A DNA stretch of 64,000 nt from Melieria omissa (Eukaryota > Arthropoda > Insecta > Diptera > Ulidiidae), in NCBI GenBank assembly GCA_963971225.1, contig OZ020267.1, forward strand, positions 30,445,298-30,509,297, read 5' to 3'. Shown piece after piece: positions 46,099 through 58,026 of the stretch. Each line of letters starts with the position of its first letter. Position 1 is the stretch's first letter. A program made the translations under genes and the position numbers. The notes below the pieces were generated by a model, which was not told where the DNA came from, ran no database searches, and was given only the letters and a program-made list of their open reading frames with translations.

Positions 46099-46548
46099 CA
46101 CTGCACAACAAAAAAAAAAATAACAAGGTTTTGACAAGGGATTCTGGTAGAGGGGGCCAAAAAAAATATACGTGTATCGGCGTTTTGAAAGTTTACGTCT
46201 GAATTTTTTTTAGGGGGGATCAAAGATTTCCCCCTTTTGCACATTCTTATGGTGAATCGGCATACGAAAACCATGGAACCTTACATTCTAGGTGTATGAT
46301 GTATTCAGCAATTTGATGTAAAATACTACGAAGAATATTTTGGTGGAGCATTTTAACCCTGTAGCTACTATTTTGATGGGTCAATTTGACCCTTTTTTTC
46401 TAAAATGCCAAAAATGTCCTGTGAAACAGGACTTTTTAAGGAAAAAATGTACCACGAAAATATTTGCCATAAAATTCTACTATAGGTCTCTGAATACATC
46501 AAAGCTCAGAAATTAACTTCAACGCCAGAATTAAGCCAAAACTAAAAA
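46099..46548 (+). repeat. Dispersed repeat family R450, copy 2
   Basis: Collinear with 8821-9270 over its full 450 bp, including GATTCTGGTAGAGGG, TATACGTGTATCGGCG, TTTTAACCCTGTAGCT, CCAAAAATGTCCTGT and CTACTATAGGTCT. Flanks on both sides are unrelated to copy 1, which sets the boundaries. Confidence 0.8.
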
Positions 46549-46679
46549 TTTGTTTAAATGTTTATTTCGTACTTAATCGAAATTCAAATCAAACGCATAG
46601 ACATATGTCTAGAGGTGTAATATGTCCTTAGAACCGGCTAGATCCTGGTCTTCGAGATTCTTATCAACTAAAAACCACC

Positions 46680-46842
46680 ACTGTTGGGGTATTTGCCAAG
46701 TAAACCACATAGAGGGTCGTTCCAGAGGAGGCACGGTCTTTCCACCGGAGACACAGTCTCCTTCTTTGCTATCGACCCCCAACTACTTCATTGTTCATAT
46801 GGAAGACAGCGTAGCCGTTGGATGTTGATTGAGCAGCTTGCA
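46680..46842 (-). pseudogene. LINE remnant, same kind as 30284-30851
   Basis: The reverse complement contains CAATCAACATCCAACGGCTA and TGTGTCTCCGGTGGAAAGAC, matching the INIQRLR and PCLRWK coding segments near 30590 and 30700, with intervening deletion and decay. Confidence 0.6.
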
Positions 46843-47740
46843 GTGCTGTAACGATGATCCAATACATGACTCAGTACACACATATGTACATACTTAGCCT
46901 TTTACAAGGTCAACTAGATAGACTGTAAAGAAGATCTTCCCTAAAGGGAAAACAATACTTTAGCGGCCGACCAAAGGCTCAATTTTGATAGTTTATTTTG
47001 CAACTATGGAAGCAGTATGAGAATTTGTTTTCAAAGTGTATATTTAGCACATTTGTACTAAAGTATATAAAAAACTGTTTAATATTATTTATATACAAAA
47101 TGGCGGCGAAAGCATAACGCTTTGAAACGGGTGGATGGATTTCTCAGATTCTTATTTTACAATCTATTTATGTTTTACGTAGAAGTTTTTCTCGCAATCA
47201 ATTTCTATAGAAATGGGTCACTTTTGAGAAAAAAAACGATAGATTTTTGCCAAAAAAAATTTTAAGTTACAAAAACAAGTCTGCATCAAATCAAAAAACA
47301 GCTCTGTATTACCTTAGAGCCAACAATTTTGAAGCTACTGTCAAATTTTAAATCGCTTCTTGGTAGAGTGTTCGAGTAATCTGTCCACTTAAGTCGCAAG
47401 AAATTTTTCCGAAAAAATGTGTTTGAAACTTTGCAGAGCTCAACGCGTGAGTTACGTCACAGAAAAGAAAATAAGAAAGAAATAAGAAATTAAGATAAAA
47501 AATTAAATAATTACGTGACTTCATATTATTTGGACACAGACAATGTTCAGCAATAGGGAATGTTCCTGGATACTGCCAGTGCTTAAACAAGAACAAGTAA
47601 CAGATAACGTGAGAAGAGAACTGTTCGTTGCTCGGGAAAACATAATTCGTGCATTAGAAATCAATTTAACCTGTTCCAATGTTTTTTTTTTCTACAGAAA
47701 CAACTGGATATTGTTTATATGACCCCAAAATATTAATTAA
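46843..47740. other. Non-coding sequence, no gene seen
   Basis: Unique-looking sequence. An 82-aa minus-strand frame (47348-47596) is unrecognised. It ends with the TTAA of the next element. Confidence 0.4.
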
Positions 47741-48241
47741 CCCATTAAAACCTGACCCCAGAAGGGCTTGTGCGATTTCCATAAAATTTTGCACAATCTT
47801 AGTAATTGACCTAATCAAGAAAAAAAATCAAGAAAATAATTCATACCCCCACCCCCTGAACCAGGAGGGTACGTTGCGCAAACGCAATTTGGGCCTTTGG
47901 GCGTCACATACAAAACATAAAATTAAAAAAAAAAAAAATTTTTTAAAACTTATTTTTAAATAGTTTAGCATTACAAAATGCAGCCCACAAAGGGATTTTG
48001 ATAGGTTTGAAGAATAAGTATTTTTAATTGAATTTCAAAAATTCCCCAAAAAAAACCTTTGACTTTGGATCGAAAAAAAGATATGAATATTTAAAAAATT
48101 TTGAAATTTCGGTATGGCAGAATCTAAAACGATCAATTCGAATCCAATTCTACCCATTTTCAAGTCTTATATCTTTATGAATTACTTAATGTAGCGAAAT
48201 TCCCAAACGTTGCGCAAACGCAACGCTCAGGGCTTAATGGG
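47741..48241. mobile_element. TTAA MITE type 3 (501 bp)
   Basis: TTAA (47737-47740), CCCATTAAAACCTGA at the left, TCAGGGCTTAATGGG at the right, TTAA (48242-48245). The 15-bp ends pair with three mismatches. A subterminal GTTGCGCAAACGCAA motif occurs at about 47873 and again near the right end (48209-48224). No coding frame of note. Confidence 0.75.
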
Positions 48242-48245
48242 TTAA

Positions 48246-51200
48246 CCAATAAAAAACAAAAACTATGTTTGCAAAATTCTAGAGTCGTTCACTTAGAATC
48301 GTTTGGACCAGTGTCACTTGCTCGAAATAGGTTCACTCACAGTCATAGCTAACGAATCCTAGAACTGTCCAGGAGGGTTCTAAGTTTATACTTCGACATT
48401 TTAGACTTGGAACCAAATCATTCTGTTCGAAGTATTCTTCTGGCATTGCCTAAGCTTCAAAAACTCCACTCTAATGCTAAGAGTTTGCTTAGCGTGTTCT
48501 TCCCAAATCGCTGGCGCCTCAGCCAGCTTACAAAAAAAATTTGATTTCACGCTTATGTGTATCTCTTTATACACAGACACACACACATACACACACATAT
48601 ACTCACACATAAATACACACATATATGCATTTATCTAATGTTTAAATTATGAATGGCTTAAGTGCTGCAATTTCCATTTTATACATTTCTCCTCAATTCG
48701 TTCTTTTTGTTATTTTTATTTACTTTTTTTGCAAGAAAAAATCATGCCATGGCGCCTGTTTGTATGCTACAACAAAACACTCATTCAACAATCTCAATAA
48801 TAATTTTTGAATCATTTCCTTTTACTGGCTGCTATGCTTCCCAATGGTTTTTTTATTTTAAATGCTTTTACAAAAAAACAATTCTTGGTATTTTTTTATT
48901 TGCAATTTTAGAATTTTCTTTGGCTCATTTTAGGCGCATGCTGCAGCTTCGAACTGTCTGATAAAAACACATTCGTTTTAATGTTATGTGTATCGATAGA
49001 TACCTTTGCCGCTGTCATAATGCAGCACGAGTAAACATGTGTGTGTGTGCGCGATTGTGTATATTTGTGTTTATGTTTGTGTGCTGAGTGTGTGTTTACT
49101 TAAGCCAGCACAGCTAATAATGCCTGCGATCAGCGCTCATATTATTGGAAACTTGATATCCGGCATTTGAAATCGTTTAGTTTCATTTTCTCTTTTTCGT
49201 AAGCATTCAAAAAATTTCCATCTATGGTTCTATGGTTGAAATTTTGGGCAATTGAATTTTGGGCATTTGAATTTTGTTGCTTCTTTTGCTCGCTCAGCTG
49301 GTTTGGCATTTCATTTTCTGGTGCAGCCTTGTGGAAACTCATTGCTGTCATATTAGCGTTAAGTACTTTTTGCCAGATACGAATGCACACCAGACTTCAG
49401 CGCATCAAATTTAATTATGATTCGCAGATAATTGTGGCACGTTGCGACTTTATGTGGGAGTATCTTTGAACACTTGAAGATAAGCGAGAGGAATTGGAAT
49501 TTTTTGAATAATTTAAATTGCTTGTTTTTGTTAAGTTTTATTGAGTTGATTGAGTTTTAAGTTTTCATAAAACAATGTGAAATGAATATAAAATATTAAA
49601 TAAACAATTTTTTTTTTTTTTAATAAATTTCTAGCAGTAAAACCATTTTTCCATACTGGAAAAAAGGACATAAAGGAAAAGGATATATATTGGGGTTCAA
49701 TTTGGAATTGAAAGAGAGCTGGTATAAATTATATATTTCTAACTAGAGTTATTAGAATTATATGATCCTGGGTCACAAAATATTTTCAGAATTTTTGAGT
49801 AAACAAAATATTTTTCTACCTTCAACTTTTCAAGTTTTATCGTATGGTAACATTTCTACCAAGAATATTTTGGTTTTCAAAACTAAATTCTCTGCTGAAA
49901 GGGTTAAGCAAGTCATTAATTACATTCCGCTTGAAGTTTCTTTAACAACAAAAGCTGCAAAAATTTTCTACAAATAAAAAAATGTTTCATATTTAGTTGT
50001 ACGCACAGTCGTCAGTTAAGACTTGACTAAATTATTATATGAAAATGCGGTCAGATAATCTCCATCGAAAATATTGTGTCCAGTAAAATATAAAAAGGAT
50101 GCAATTATAAACATTCAACAGCACTGCGACTGACTGTTCGGCAGACATAAATACGTAAATGCACAGCGACATGTGTCAGTGTCTATGAGTGTGTGTGTGT
50201 GTGTGTGTGCGTGCTGACCAGAATTGTCCCATTTATCTGCGCTGTGCAGCCACAACCACAGCCACGTCCTCGCACACAGACCGTCCGGCAGCTCTGCGCG
50301 CTCTTCATTACCGTTTGTGCTTTGCGGCAGCTGGACGCGCACTTTTGTTGCTGTTGTTTGTTTTTTATTTATTTGGAGTGGCGTGGCGCTCAAAGGCTTT
50401 GAATAAACCACAAAAGGATACTATTTTATTGCTTGCCAAAAGGGACAGCGCGACCGAATATTCCGCCGAGCACCGAACGAAATGGCATCAAAAACCAAAA
50501 AACCAAAAAAAAGGCAAACACAACAAAGAGACAACTGCGGCCGGACGAGGACGAGGCAACTAAAATATGCCTAGGACGTGTGCTTTCATATGGTGTCAAC
50601 GCTTTAAATGTGCGCCGCTCGACAGCGCTCGAATGAAAGGGAAGCCTTCGAAAGGACCAAAGGACCGCAGCGACAGCGACAACTGCTGCGCTTTTCGAGA
50701 GGCGGAAAACCTTAAATAAAATCTTCAGCACAAAGCGAAAACGCCTCGTTGCGTTGTTCATTTTTTTGCCTTTGCTGTTGTCGTTGGTTGTTGCTGTTTA
50801 TGTTTTGTTTTTAGTTACGATTCGCAGTTTTTTCGCGCTGCTGCTGCCACTGTGTCCACATGTGTGTGTGTGTGTGTGTAGCTGCGACTCTTTCTATGTT
50901 TTTTTTGGTTTTTTTGTTTTATTTTTTTGTATCTTTCCATTATTTTTGTCTGTGCCTGTAAAATTGTAAAAATTTACTGTTTTCGCAGACTGCTCGGACT
51001 GTGGCGGCGTCGGTGTCGGGCAGCGAGAAAAATTGCCGCATGTGCGCACAAAATTGTAACAAACAAATAAAAAATGGCGATCTTTTTATTTCCGGTACGT
51101 GTTGTTTTTCGTTGCGGTTTCGGCGCCACAGTTGTTGCGAATTTTACTTCGCTTGCACGTTGCTGTATTGGGTTTTCTGTTGGTGTTGTTGTTGTTGCTG

Positions 51201-52019
51201 TCAGCCAGCTGCCATTTGGTCCTTTCTGCATTTTTGCTGCCGTCGCTATTGCTGCTGCTGTATTGTTGTTATTGTTTTAATGTGTATGTGTGTGTATGTG
51301 TGCGTCTGGCAATGGGCAAAAATATCGCACGTCAGCGTCACTCAAATATTTTTATTGAGTGGACACGAAAAAATGCGCTTTACTGCAACGTGTTTTCTTT
51401 TCATCCAGTTTTGCCTTTTTTCTGTGCTCTCGCCCGATTGTGACGAGTCAAAGGTGAGAAGGTGTCACGGTTGAAAAGGCTTTCGATTGCGCAGAATATT
51501 GAACGTTTTTGAATTTGGCGACACATTTGTGCGCAATGATGATGGCAAAGTGCTATGAACGGATTTCGTCTAATATGCTTTGAAGTTAAGTCATTGCGGG
51601 CGCTTTGGATGCAAATCAGAGTGTGACATGTTGTCACATAGAAATATTGAAAGACATTTTTATAGAGAATGGCCGAATATTTTATTTTTTTTTTAGGTTT
51701 AAGTTGAGAGAATGCATTGCTGGAAAGAAAGTGTAGACGGCTTGTCACAGTTCCATAGAGAGATTTGAAGGTATGCAATGTTGTTAGTTAATAGATATTT
51801 TGACACTGAATACAAAAAGATTGTTTTTGAGGCCTGGATGTCCCACAAAAACATTTTTCTGCCCTAATTTCTAGAATCTACAACATTGAACCAATACGAT
51901 GCTTGCGATCTAAGTGTGAGACTTTGTCACACAGAAATATTTAAAGGTTGAACATAAAACTTTTAATACAAGAAAAGTTTTAATATTCGAAAATAAATCC
52001 ATTACTATTTTGAATGAAT
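48246..52019. other. Non-coding sequence, no gene seen
   Basis: Fly-like intronic DNA: CA/GT runs at 48576-48620, 49038-49052, 50189-50211 and 50862-50880; TTGTTGCTGCTG runs near 51180-51275; poly-T near 49610. Frames up to 157 aa (51001-51474) are Cys/Leu/Val-rich products of these repeats. No promoter or splice pattern stands out. Confidence 0.4.
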
Positions 52020-52390
52020 ATTCATTTCATTTCATTTTATTTTATTTTATTTCATTTTATTTTATTTTATTTTATTTTATTTTATTTTATTTTATTTTAT
52101 TTTATTTTATTTTATTTTATTTTATTTTATTTTATTTTATTTTATTTTATTTTATTTTATTTATTTTTTTTTTATTTTATTTTATTTTATTTTATTTTAT
52201 TTTATTTTATTTTATTTTATTTTATTTTACTTTATTTTATTTTATTTTATTTTATTTTATTTTATTTTATTTTATTTTATTTTATTTTATTTTATTTTAT
52301 TTTATTTTGTTTTATTTTATTTTATTTTATTTTATTTTATTTTATTTTATTTTATTTTATTTTATTTTATTTTATTTTATTTTATTTTAA
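52020..52390. repeat. (ATTTT)n array bordering a hAT fragment
   Basis: About 73 pentamer units with scattered variants (TTTCA, TTTTTTT, TTTAC, TTTTG). It is the reverse complement of the TAAAA arrays in copy A and is bordered on the right by AGTAGTTTCTTAGTTAGAAG, the complement of the copy A lead-in. Confidence 0.96.
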
Positions 52391-52503
52391 GTAGTTTCTT
52401 AGTTAGAAGTGACAGAAATTAATAAAAAGAAATTTAGGTGATTTTTTTAATTTTTGGGAGGAAATTTTAGCTTTTTTTCAAGATTTAGGAGACAGTCATT
52501 TCA
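52391..52503 (-). mobile_element. hAT-like MITE family 1, fragment D
   Basis: The reverse complement reads GACTGTCTCCTAAATCTTG, ATTTCCTCCCAAAAATTAAAAA, TCACCTAAATTTC, TTATTAATTTCTGTCACTTC, TAACTAAG, collinear with 22760-22880 of copy A. The terminal CAGTGTTGCCAG is missing, replaced by the adjoining TTCTA-rich repeat. The other side merges into the pentamer array. Confidence 0.8.
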
Positions 52504-52504
52504 T

Positions 52505-53500
52505 TTATATTATATTCTATTCTATTTTATTCTATTCTATTCTATATTTTATTCTTCTACTCAACCACATGTTTTATCTATCACACATCTAACTTAATCA
52601 AAGTAATCCTCATCTATTCTATTCTCTCATATTGCCTTCTATTCCTCCACATATCTCATCTATCACATATACATATCTTTTCAAGTTATCCTCCTTTTTT
52701 AATTATATCCTCTTCTGGTTATACCAGGTTTTCGATTCTATCAAATCCTCTTCTATGCGATCACAAAGTTATCCTCAGCTATTCTATTCTCTCATATCTT
52801 CTTCTCTCGCTTCTTGTTCTACCATATATCTTGTCTATCGAACATCCATCTTATTCAAATGTATCCTCCTCTATTCTATTCTCTCATATCCTCTTCTATT
52901 CTACTACATGTCTCATCTATCACACTTCCATCTTATTCAAACTTATCCTCATCTATTCTTATCTTTCATATTCCTTCTATTCTACCGCATATCTCGTCTA
53001 TCACACATCCATCTTATTCCAAGTTATCCTTATCTGTTCTATTATCTCATATCCTCTTCTATTCTACCATATATCTCATCTATCGTACATCCAACTTATC
53101 CTTTCCTATTCTATCATATCCTCTTCTATTCTTCCACATGTCTCATTTATCATTCATCCATCTTATTCAAAGTAATCCTCATCTATTCTATTCTCTCATA
53201 TCGCCTTCTATTCCTCCACATATCTCATCTATCACACATCCATCATATTAAAAGTTATCCTCATCTATCCCTATCATTCATATCCTCTTCTATTCTACCA
53301 TCTATCTCGTCTATCGAACATCCATCTTATCCTTTCCTATTCTATCATATTCTCTTTTATTCTTCCACATATCTCATCTATCACACATCCATCATATTAA
53401 AAGTTATCCTCGTTGATTCAACCATATCCTCTTCTATTCTACCTTACATCTCGTTTATCAAAAATCTTTCATATTCATCCTTCAAGGTCATCCTTCTTTG
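52505..53500. repeat. Pyrimidine-rich minisatellite, unit about 66-84 bp
   Basis: Starts as TTCTA pentamers (52511-52545) and then becomes units of the form TCATATCCTCTTCTATTCTACC, ACATATCTCATCTATCACACATCC, ATCTTATTCAAAGTTATCC. The landmark TCTCATCTATC recurs about every 66-84 bp, at least ten times. Open frames of up to 289 aa (Ser/Ile/Leu/Tyr-rich) exist because the top strand has few purine-containing stop codons. Confidence 0.85.
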
Positions 53501-55828
53501 ATAAGTCCAGCTCTCCGTATAAGCAAAGTGTCTCTCGCAAGCGTAGCACAAAATTTTTTAATTTTAATATCCTTAAAGCAAAATCAAAATATTTAAAGGC
53601 GTTCATTCAACTCTACACAATGACAGTCTCACTCGTACGACACATAAATAACAAGCAACCCATACTCGCAGCTGAATGAGCCACATGGCAAAAGCGGCGC
53701 GCGTCGAGTGGTCGCACTGACCTTAGCAAACTAATTGTGCCGAATTTCAATTTCCAACCAATGCATGCAACCAGCCACACAACGAAGGCCAACAATAAAC
53801 TTATTGATTTTTATTGATATAAATACATAGCAGTGGAGGGACAGAAAGAGTTTGGAATATATGGAGAGGCGACTATCAGCACGAGCAATAAATTAAAATG
53901 GCCAAAGTTCAAGTCAAATCTTAACGACTTCGCCGCCTGACAGCCTTTCCGACTTCCGCACCGCACTATTCCTTTCACGAAAAACGACAAAAACAACAAC
54001 AATAGTCTGCTTCAATGGCACTCGGCATTGATTCGCACACACACACAGCCACTGTCACACACACTCACACACACACACAGACGACAAACACAAAAACACG
54101 ACACTGGGGAACTGAGAAATAAGACAAAACGGAAAAGGCAGCGCCAAACGGCAATTGCCGAGTGGCACGCAGCAGCACCAGCACCAACAACAGCAACAAT
54201 ACGACAATCGCAAAGTGTCGTACGTGATTCAATTATAAAATGCGGTTTTCAAATCGTTGAAAAATTTATGTATTTCATTTTATTTCGCTGCGTTTTGTTT
54301 CATTGCGCCACGTCGACGTTCTGGTCGTTCGGTTGTGCAAGTGTGCGTGCATGTGTGTGTGTGTGTGTAGTTGTGAGCAAAAAATGGAAGGGCTGCTGCT
54401 GTTGGCGGCGTCGCTTGTGGCTTCGCTTCAAGCGCGTGTCTGAGATAAATTTTACTAGCTGCCAGCAACAACAGCAACAACAACAACGAAATCAACGTAA
54501 CCAACAATACAACTGGGAACGCGCAGCACTCCAGCGCGACTGTAAAGCCTGTCAAAGTAGTTTATTTGCGCCGCTGACTTGCCTGAATTTTAATAGACTT
54601 GCAAGCGTATAGAAAAAATTGCACACAATAGCAAAACCAACAACAAAAGCACCCAGAAGCAATAGAAGTCGAACGCCGAGCGCGTCAGACAGTCGGTCGG
54701 CGCCCATTCAAAGCCGAATTTATTTCGCGTCAGTCAGGCTCGAGTGGCGCCTTCACTTGCTGCGCTCGGCAGAGTTGCAGCCGAAGCGGCGCTAAAGCCG
54801 CCGCAATTAATTTTAAAGCGCTTTCAATAACTTTGCGCCACTCGAGTGCGCACAAAAACTGCTGCCGCCCCCCCGCAGCGCCCCTCATAATTGCCACTTA
54901 GTTAGGGCATTTAAGACAAGTGCCCGCAGCCGCTTTGCCATTCGCCGACAACACCATCAACCGACAACAACAACAACAACCATTAGCTGCTGTGCGGTAG
55001 GTGAAACTGTTAAAAATTAATTTCTGACTGTGCGCCGTCTGTGTGCGGCCTTGGCCGTCCCACATTTGGCAAATCTCATAATGAAATTTTCCGCCTTTCG
55101 CCCCGCCCCTTGCCGCTACTTGAGCTTGAGCTGCTCGCGCTTCACTGCCATTGTTTGGCGGCCGGCGTTGACTTGGAAAACTAATTGAGCGCACTTGCCG
55201 CTTTTTGCGGTTGGCCGCCATTTCGTCTCGAATGCGCTTTGCTCTATCAATTTGTGCCGTTTATAGTTGATTGACCTCAAATGGTGCGGCCAGGTGTTTG
55301 GTGCTGATTGAAACGGCGCTGTTAACAGTCGGCAATAATGAAAAGTGCGAATGGCGAAAGTGTCAGTGTTGCCATTTTGGTGGCAGTGGTGTTATGCTGC
55401 GCAATTGAAAGGTGAACAAAACGCTATTTGCACAAAAGAAAATGTCATGGAAATCGTGGGATGTAACGCCCTTATTTTTTCTTGTGTAACATAACCAACA
55501 TATGTAGCAATTTATTGTCTTCACACGTTAAAGACTTAGAGTAGGTTTGGTTAGGTTGCAAAGGATGTATGCAAAGCAAGCAAAGCCCTTTCACTGCAAG
55601 GACTTTTAACACTGAAATGTCCAGTGAGTTTTTTTTGTGATTTTTTTTCATTGTTTTTTGAAAGAAAATGTCTAAGAAAATCTTTTTGGTTTTTATGAAA
55701 GTCTAAAAAAATGTTCAAAAACTATGACGAAAACAATTTACTCTTATTTTGTAGCATAATTCCATTGAAGAAACGATGGATTGGCCAGAAGTTACATGAC
55801 CTTGAAAAAATTTGGTCTGAGGTTAAAT
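53501..55828. other. Non-coding; GC-richer block at about 54640-55300
   Basis: CA runs near 54035-54080 and 54345-54370. The 54640-55300 part is clearly richer in G+C and has an initiator-like TCAGTC at 54730, but no TATA box, downstream element or open frame that I can support. It could be a 5' exon or regulatory DNA. Frames of 194 and 107 aa are unrecognised. Confidence 0.35.
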
Positions 55829-55968
55829 CAATGGCTTACAGAGGATTTCATTTTTGGGGGTTTTGCGTACAACTTTTGAGCCTAATACCATTCGAAACCA
55901 TATTTTGCGCCAGCAATTTTTGTGTTTGGGGAGTTTTGAACCCCTAAAACTCCATGTGTGTGCCACTG
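55829..55968 (+). mobile_element. hAT-like MITE family 2, copy 2 (140 bp)
   Basis: Left end CAATGGCTTACAGAGGATTT is a decayed form of CAGTGGCACACACAGGATTT, and the right end is TGTGTGTGCCACTG. Flanking 8-mers GGTTAAAT and GATTAAAT match at 7 of 8. Shares its left 75 bp with the reverse complement of 36590-36663. Confidence 0.7.
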
Positions 55969-56096
55969 GATTAAATTATGTTTAAGCATTGCTTAACTTA
56001 TAAGGAAATGTAGTAAAACTATGAAATTTCTCGCAACGGCACTGAACTATTTGTGACATAACTTATTTCGGAATGATGAGCAGAACTTAAAAATAA

Positions 56097-56405
56097 CACC
56101 GGCACACAAAAAAAAAAGTGGTCTGTACATTTGACTAGACCCACCTATCCTTATGTATTTCGGTGCGCTGAAACCGAATCCGAGGTCAGTTTTGTCCGTA
56201 CACCCTCAAAATTTTGAGTAAATAGCAAAAAACTGCCATTATTTGCGATTTTTAGCCATTTTTTGCAGTTTTTTGCAATTTACTCAAAATTTTGAGGGTG
56301 TACGGACAAAACTGACCTTGGATTCGGTTTCAGCGCACCGAAATACATAAGGATAGGTGGGTCTAGTCAAATGTACAGACCACTTTTTTTTTTTGTGTGC
56401 CGGTG
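56097..56405. mobile_element. Long-arm foldback element with TAA duplication (309 bp)
   Basis: Starts CACCGGCACACA and ends TGTGTGCCGGTG, with TAA on each side. The arms are about 130 bp and almost perfectly complementary (GTGGTCTGTACATTTGAC, ACCCACCTATCCTTATG, TTTCGGTGCGCTGAAACC, TTTGTCCGTACACCC), leaving a centre of about 50 bp rich in GCAAAAAACTGCC. TAA duplication again suggests PIF/Harbinger-type mobilisation. Confidence 0.88.
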
Positions 56406-56670
56406 TAATTTTGAACAAGATTTCTTGCCTTTTTTGAGCGATTTCTTGCACACTTTTCTATAGACCACATTAAAAAATCGATGAGTAATATTACGGAAGC
56501 AAAATTTCATTCAATTGATACCTGCAGCGTTTTAGATAAAAAGAGCGATGCATATGTACTTTTTTTAAATTGAATAAAAAAATGTTTAGGTAAATTTTTT
56601 ATAAACACTGAACTAGTGAATTCTTGAATACTTACTTACACTATAAACGTTTAGCAGTCTTGGCCGAATC

Positions 56671-57252
56671 CAGTGTCGCCAGATCAGGATATTCCTCCTA
56701 GATTTAGGAAATTCTTGGCCTTTTAGAAGAATTTTTAGGAGGAAGAATTGTTTAGGAGAATGTTAAAAAGATTTATATATTTTATGTTAGAGGATTTTTC
56801 TGATCCTTAGTGGTTTTTAGGAGGTTTTTGGAGAACGAAGTATGATGTATTGGGAGCACTGGCAAAAACCATATTTTGGCAACTTTTTTAATAGTCAAAG
56901 CATTCTATTTTGTTAAAATTGTGGAAGCTTTCAAAACGTAAGCTCGTTCTATCTCGTTCTCACTCATTGCTGTCACAATGAAATCCCGAAAAATGGGACT
57001 TTTTATTTAATTCGTTTGTTAAATGTTTTGGTTTTGTTAAGTTTTTGTTGTCAAGCTGAAGATGAATAAAACAGGGCTGCATTAAAAAAACGTATATGTA
57101 TATATTTTTATTTTTTTGGAAGAAGTTTAATTCCTTTGAAATGACGCAAGTTATAAAACAATTTTTTGGAAATTTTTTTTAACTTTTTCAAGGAAATTTC
57201 AGTATTTTTTTAAGATTTAGGAGAAATTCATTTCAGATATCTGGCAACACTG
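56671..57252 (-). mobile_element. hAT-like MITE family 1, copy E (582 bp)
   Basis: Left CAGTGTCGCCAGATCAG and right TATCTGGCAACACTG are inverted ends. By alignment with copy C the element is on the minus strand. Flanking 8-mers GCCGAATC and ACCAAATC match at 6 of 8. Internal AATCTTAAAAAAATACTG and CTTCATTCCGG-type segments are shared with copies B and C. No array expansion. Confidence 0.85.
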
Positions 57253-57289
57253 ACCAAATCCATACAAGTGAGCCAACTAGTTCTGTCTG

Positions 57290-58022
57290 AGCTTGTAAGT
57301 TAGAAATCCCAGGTCAACGACAGGTTCTGCTCACTTGGTCCTTCCAACGCAGATGTGATTGCATTCTTCCGCGCCATCCACCTGAGGGTTCTGTCATAGA
57401 CTCACCTTGCTGGAGCAAGGCACTGCAAAATGATCTATTAAGATCATCCCATAGAACCACCGACCTAATTGAGTTTACTAACTCACGGGGATTAAGTTGC
57501 TTGATATTCTTTTCTGCAAGCCAGAGCAGGCTCAGGTATCGCTTCCTGCTACGACATACTGCATGACAGTGAAGTATGATCTGCTCTGCTGTTCCGCAGA
57601 GTCTACAGACATTAACGTATTCTAAAGCGATTCTATTCTCGGTCTGTAGTGCCCAGTTAGAAGCCCCGTGATCTATTTAAGCTAATTTTTTTTTAACAGT
57701 CTCTGGTATTTTTCAGACCATTTGGAGTTGTAACCTTTTATGAAGATTGCCTAAGATGCGAGGCATTAGAACAGTGTTCAGAGTCTTTTTCTTTCTTCAA
57801 GCCTTAATGACTTTTCTAGCGTGGTTCTGACCAGCTCAATGCAGGGCTGCAGTCCAAGAGGTACCGTGGCGCCTCAGCTCTAGCAAGACTATTCACCACC
57901 TCATTGCCGTTTATTTCTCTGTGTCCTGCGACCCGGAGAATTTGGACCTACTTGTATTTGCCCAGTTCACAACCAGTCAACTAACAACTATCAAAGAGCT
58001 CAGTAAGCTCTAAAAGTTGGAA
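57290..58022 (-). pseudogene. LINE remnant with RNase H end and Cys-rich segment
   Basis: On the minus strand, in shifting frames: GHREINGNEVVNSLARAEAP-like residues (WVPGHRGIxGNExADxLA is usual), then EYVNVCRLCGTAEQIILHCH with a CxxC...HxxxxC arrangement, SRKRYLSLLWLAEKNIKQLN, and RWKDQVSRTCR near the end. This is the RNase H-to-C-terminus stretch of an I-group LINE. The mariner at 58027 sits at its 5' side; 58773-58950 may be its continuation but is not clear. Confidence 0.65.
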
Positions 58023-58026
58023 TGTA

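Noticed and set aside
52632..53501. 289-residue plus-strand frame, the longest in the window
   Set aside because: It lies wholly in a pyrimidine-rich minisatellite, where stop codons are rare; other frames there are also open and composition is only Ser/Ile/Leu/Tyr/His.
54028..54612. 194-residue plus-strand frame as a host gene
   Set aside because: Composition follows CA, CAG and CAA runs; no recognisable domain, and no promoter or splice structure I could support.
53501..55828. Host promoter with TATA or downstream element
   Set aside because: Only an initiator-like TCAGTC was found; the positions for a TATA box or downstream promoter element do not match.
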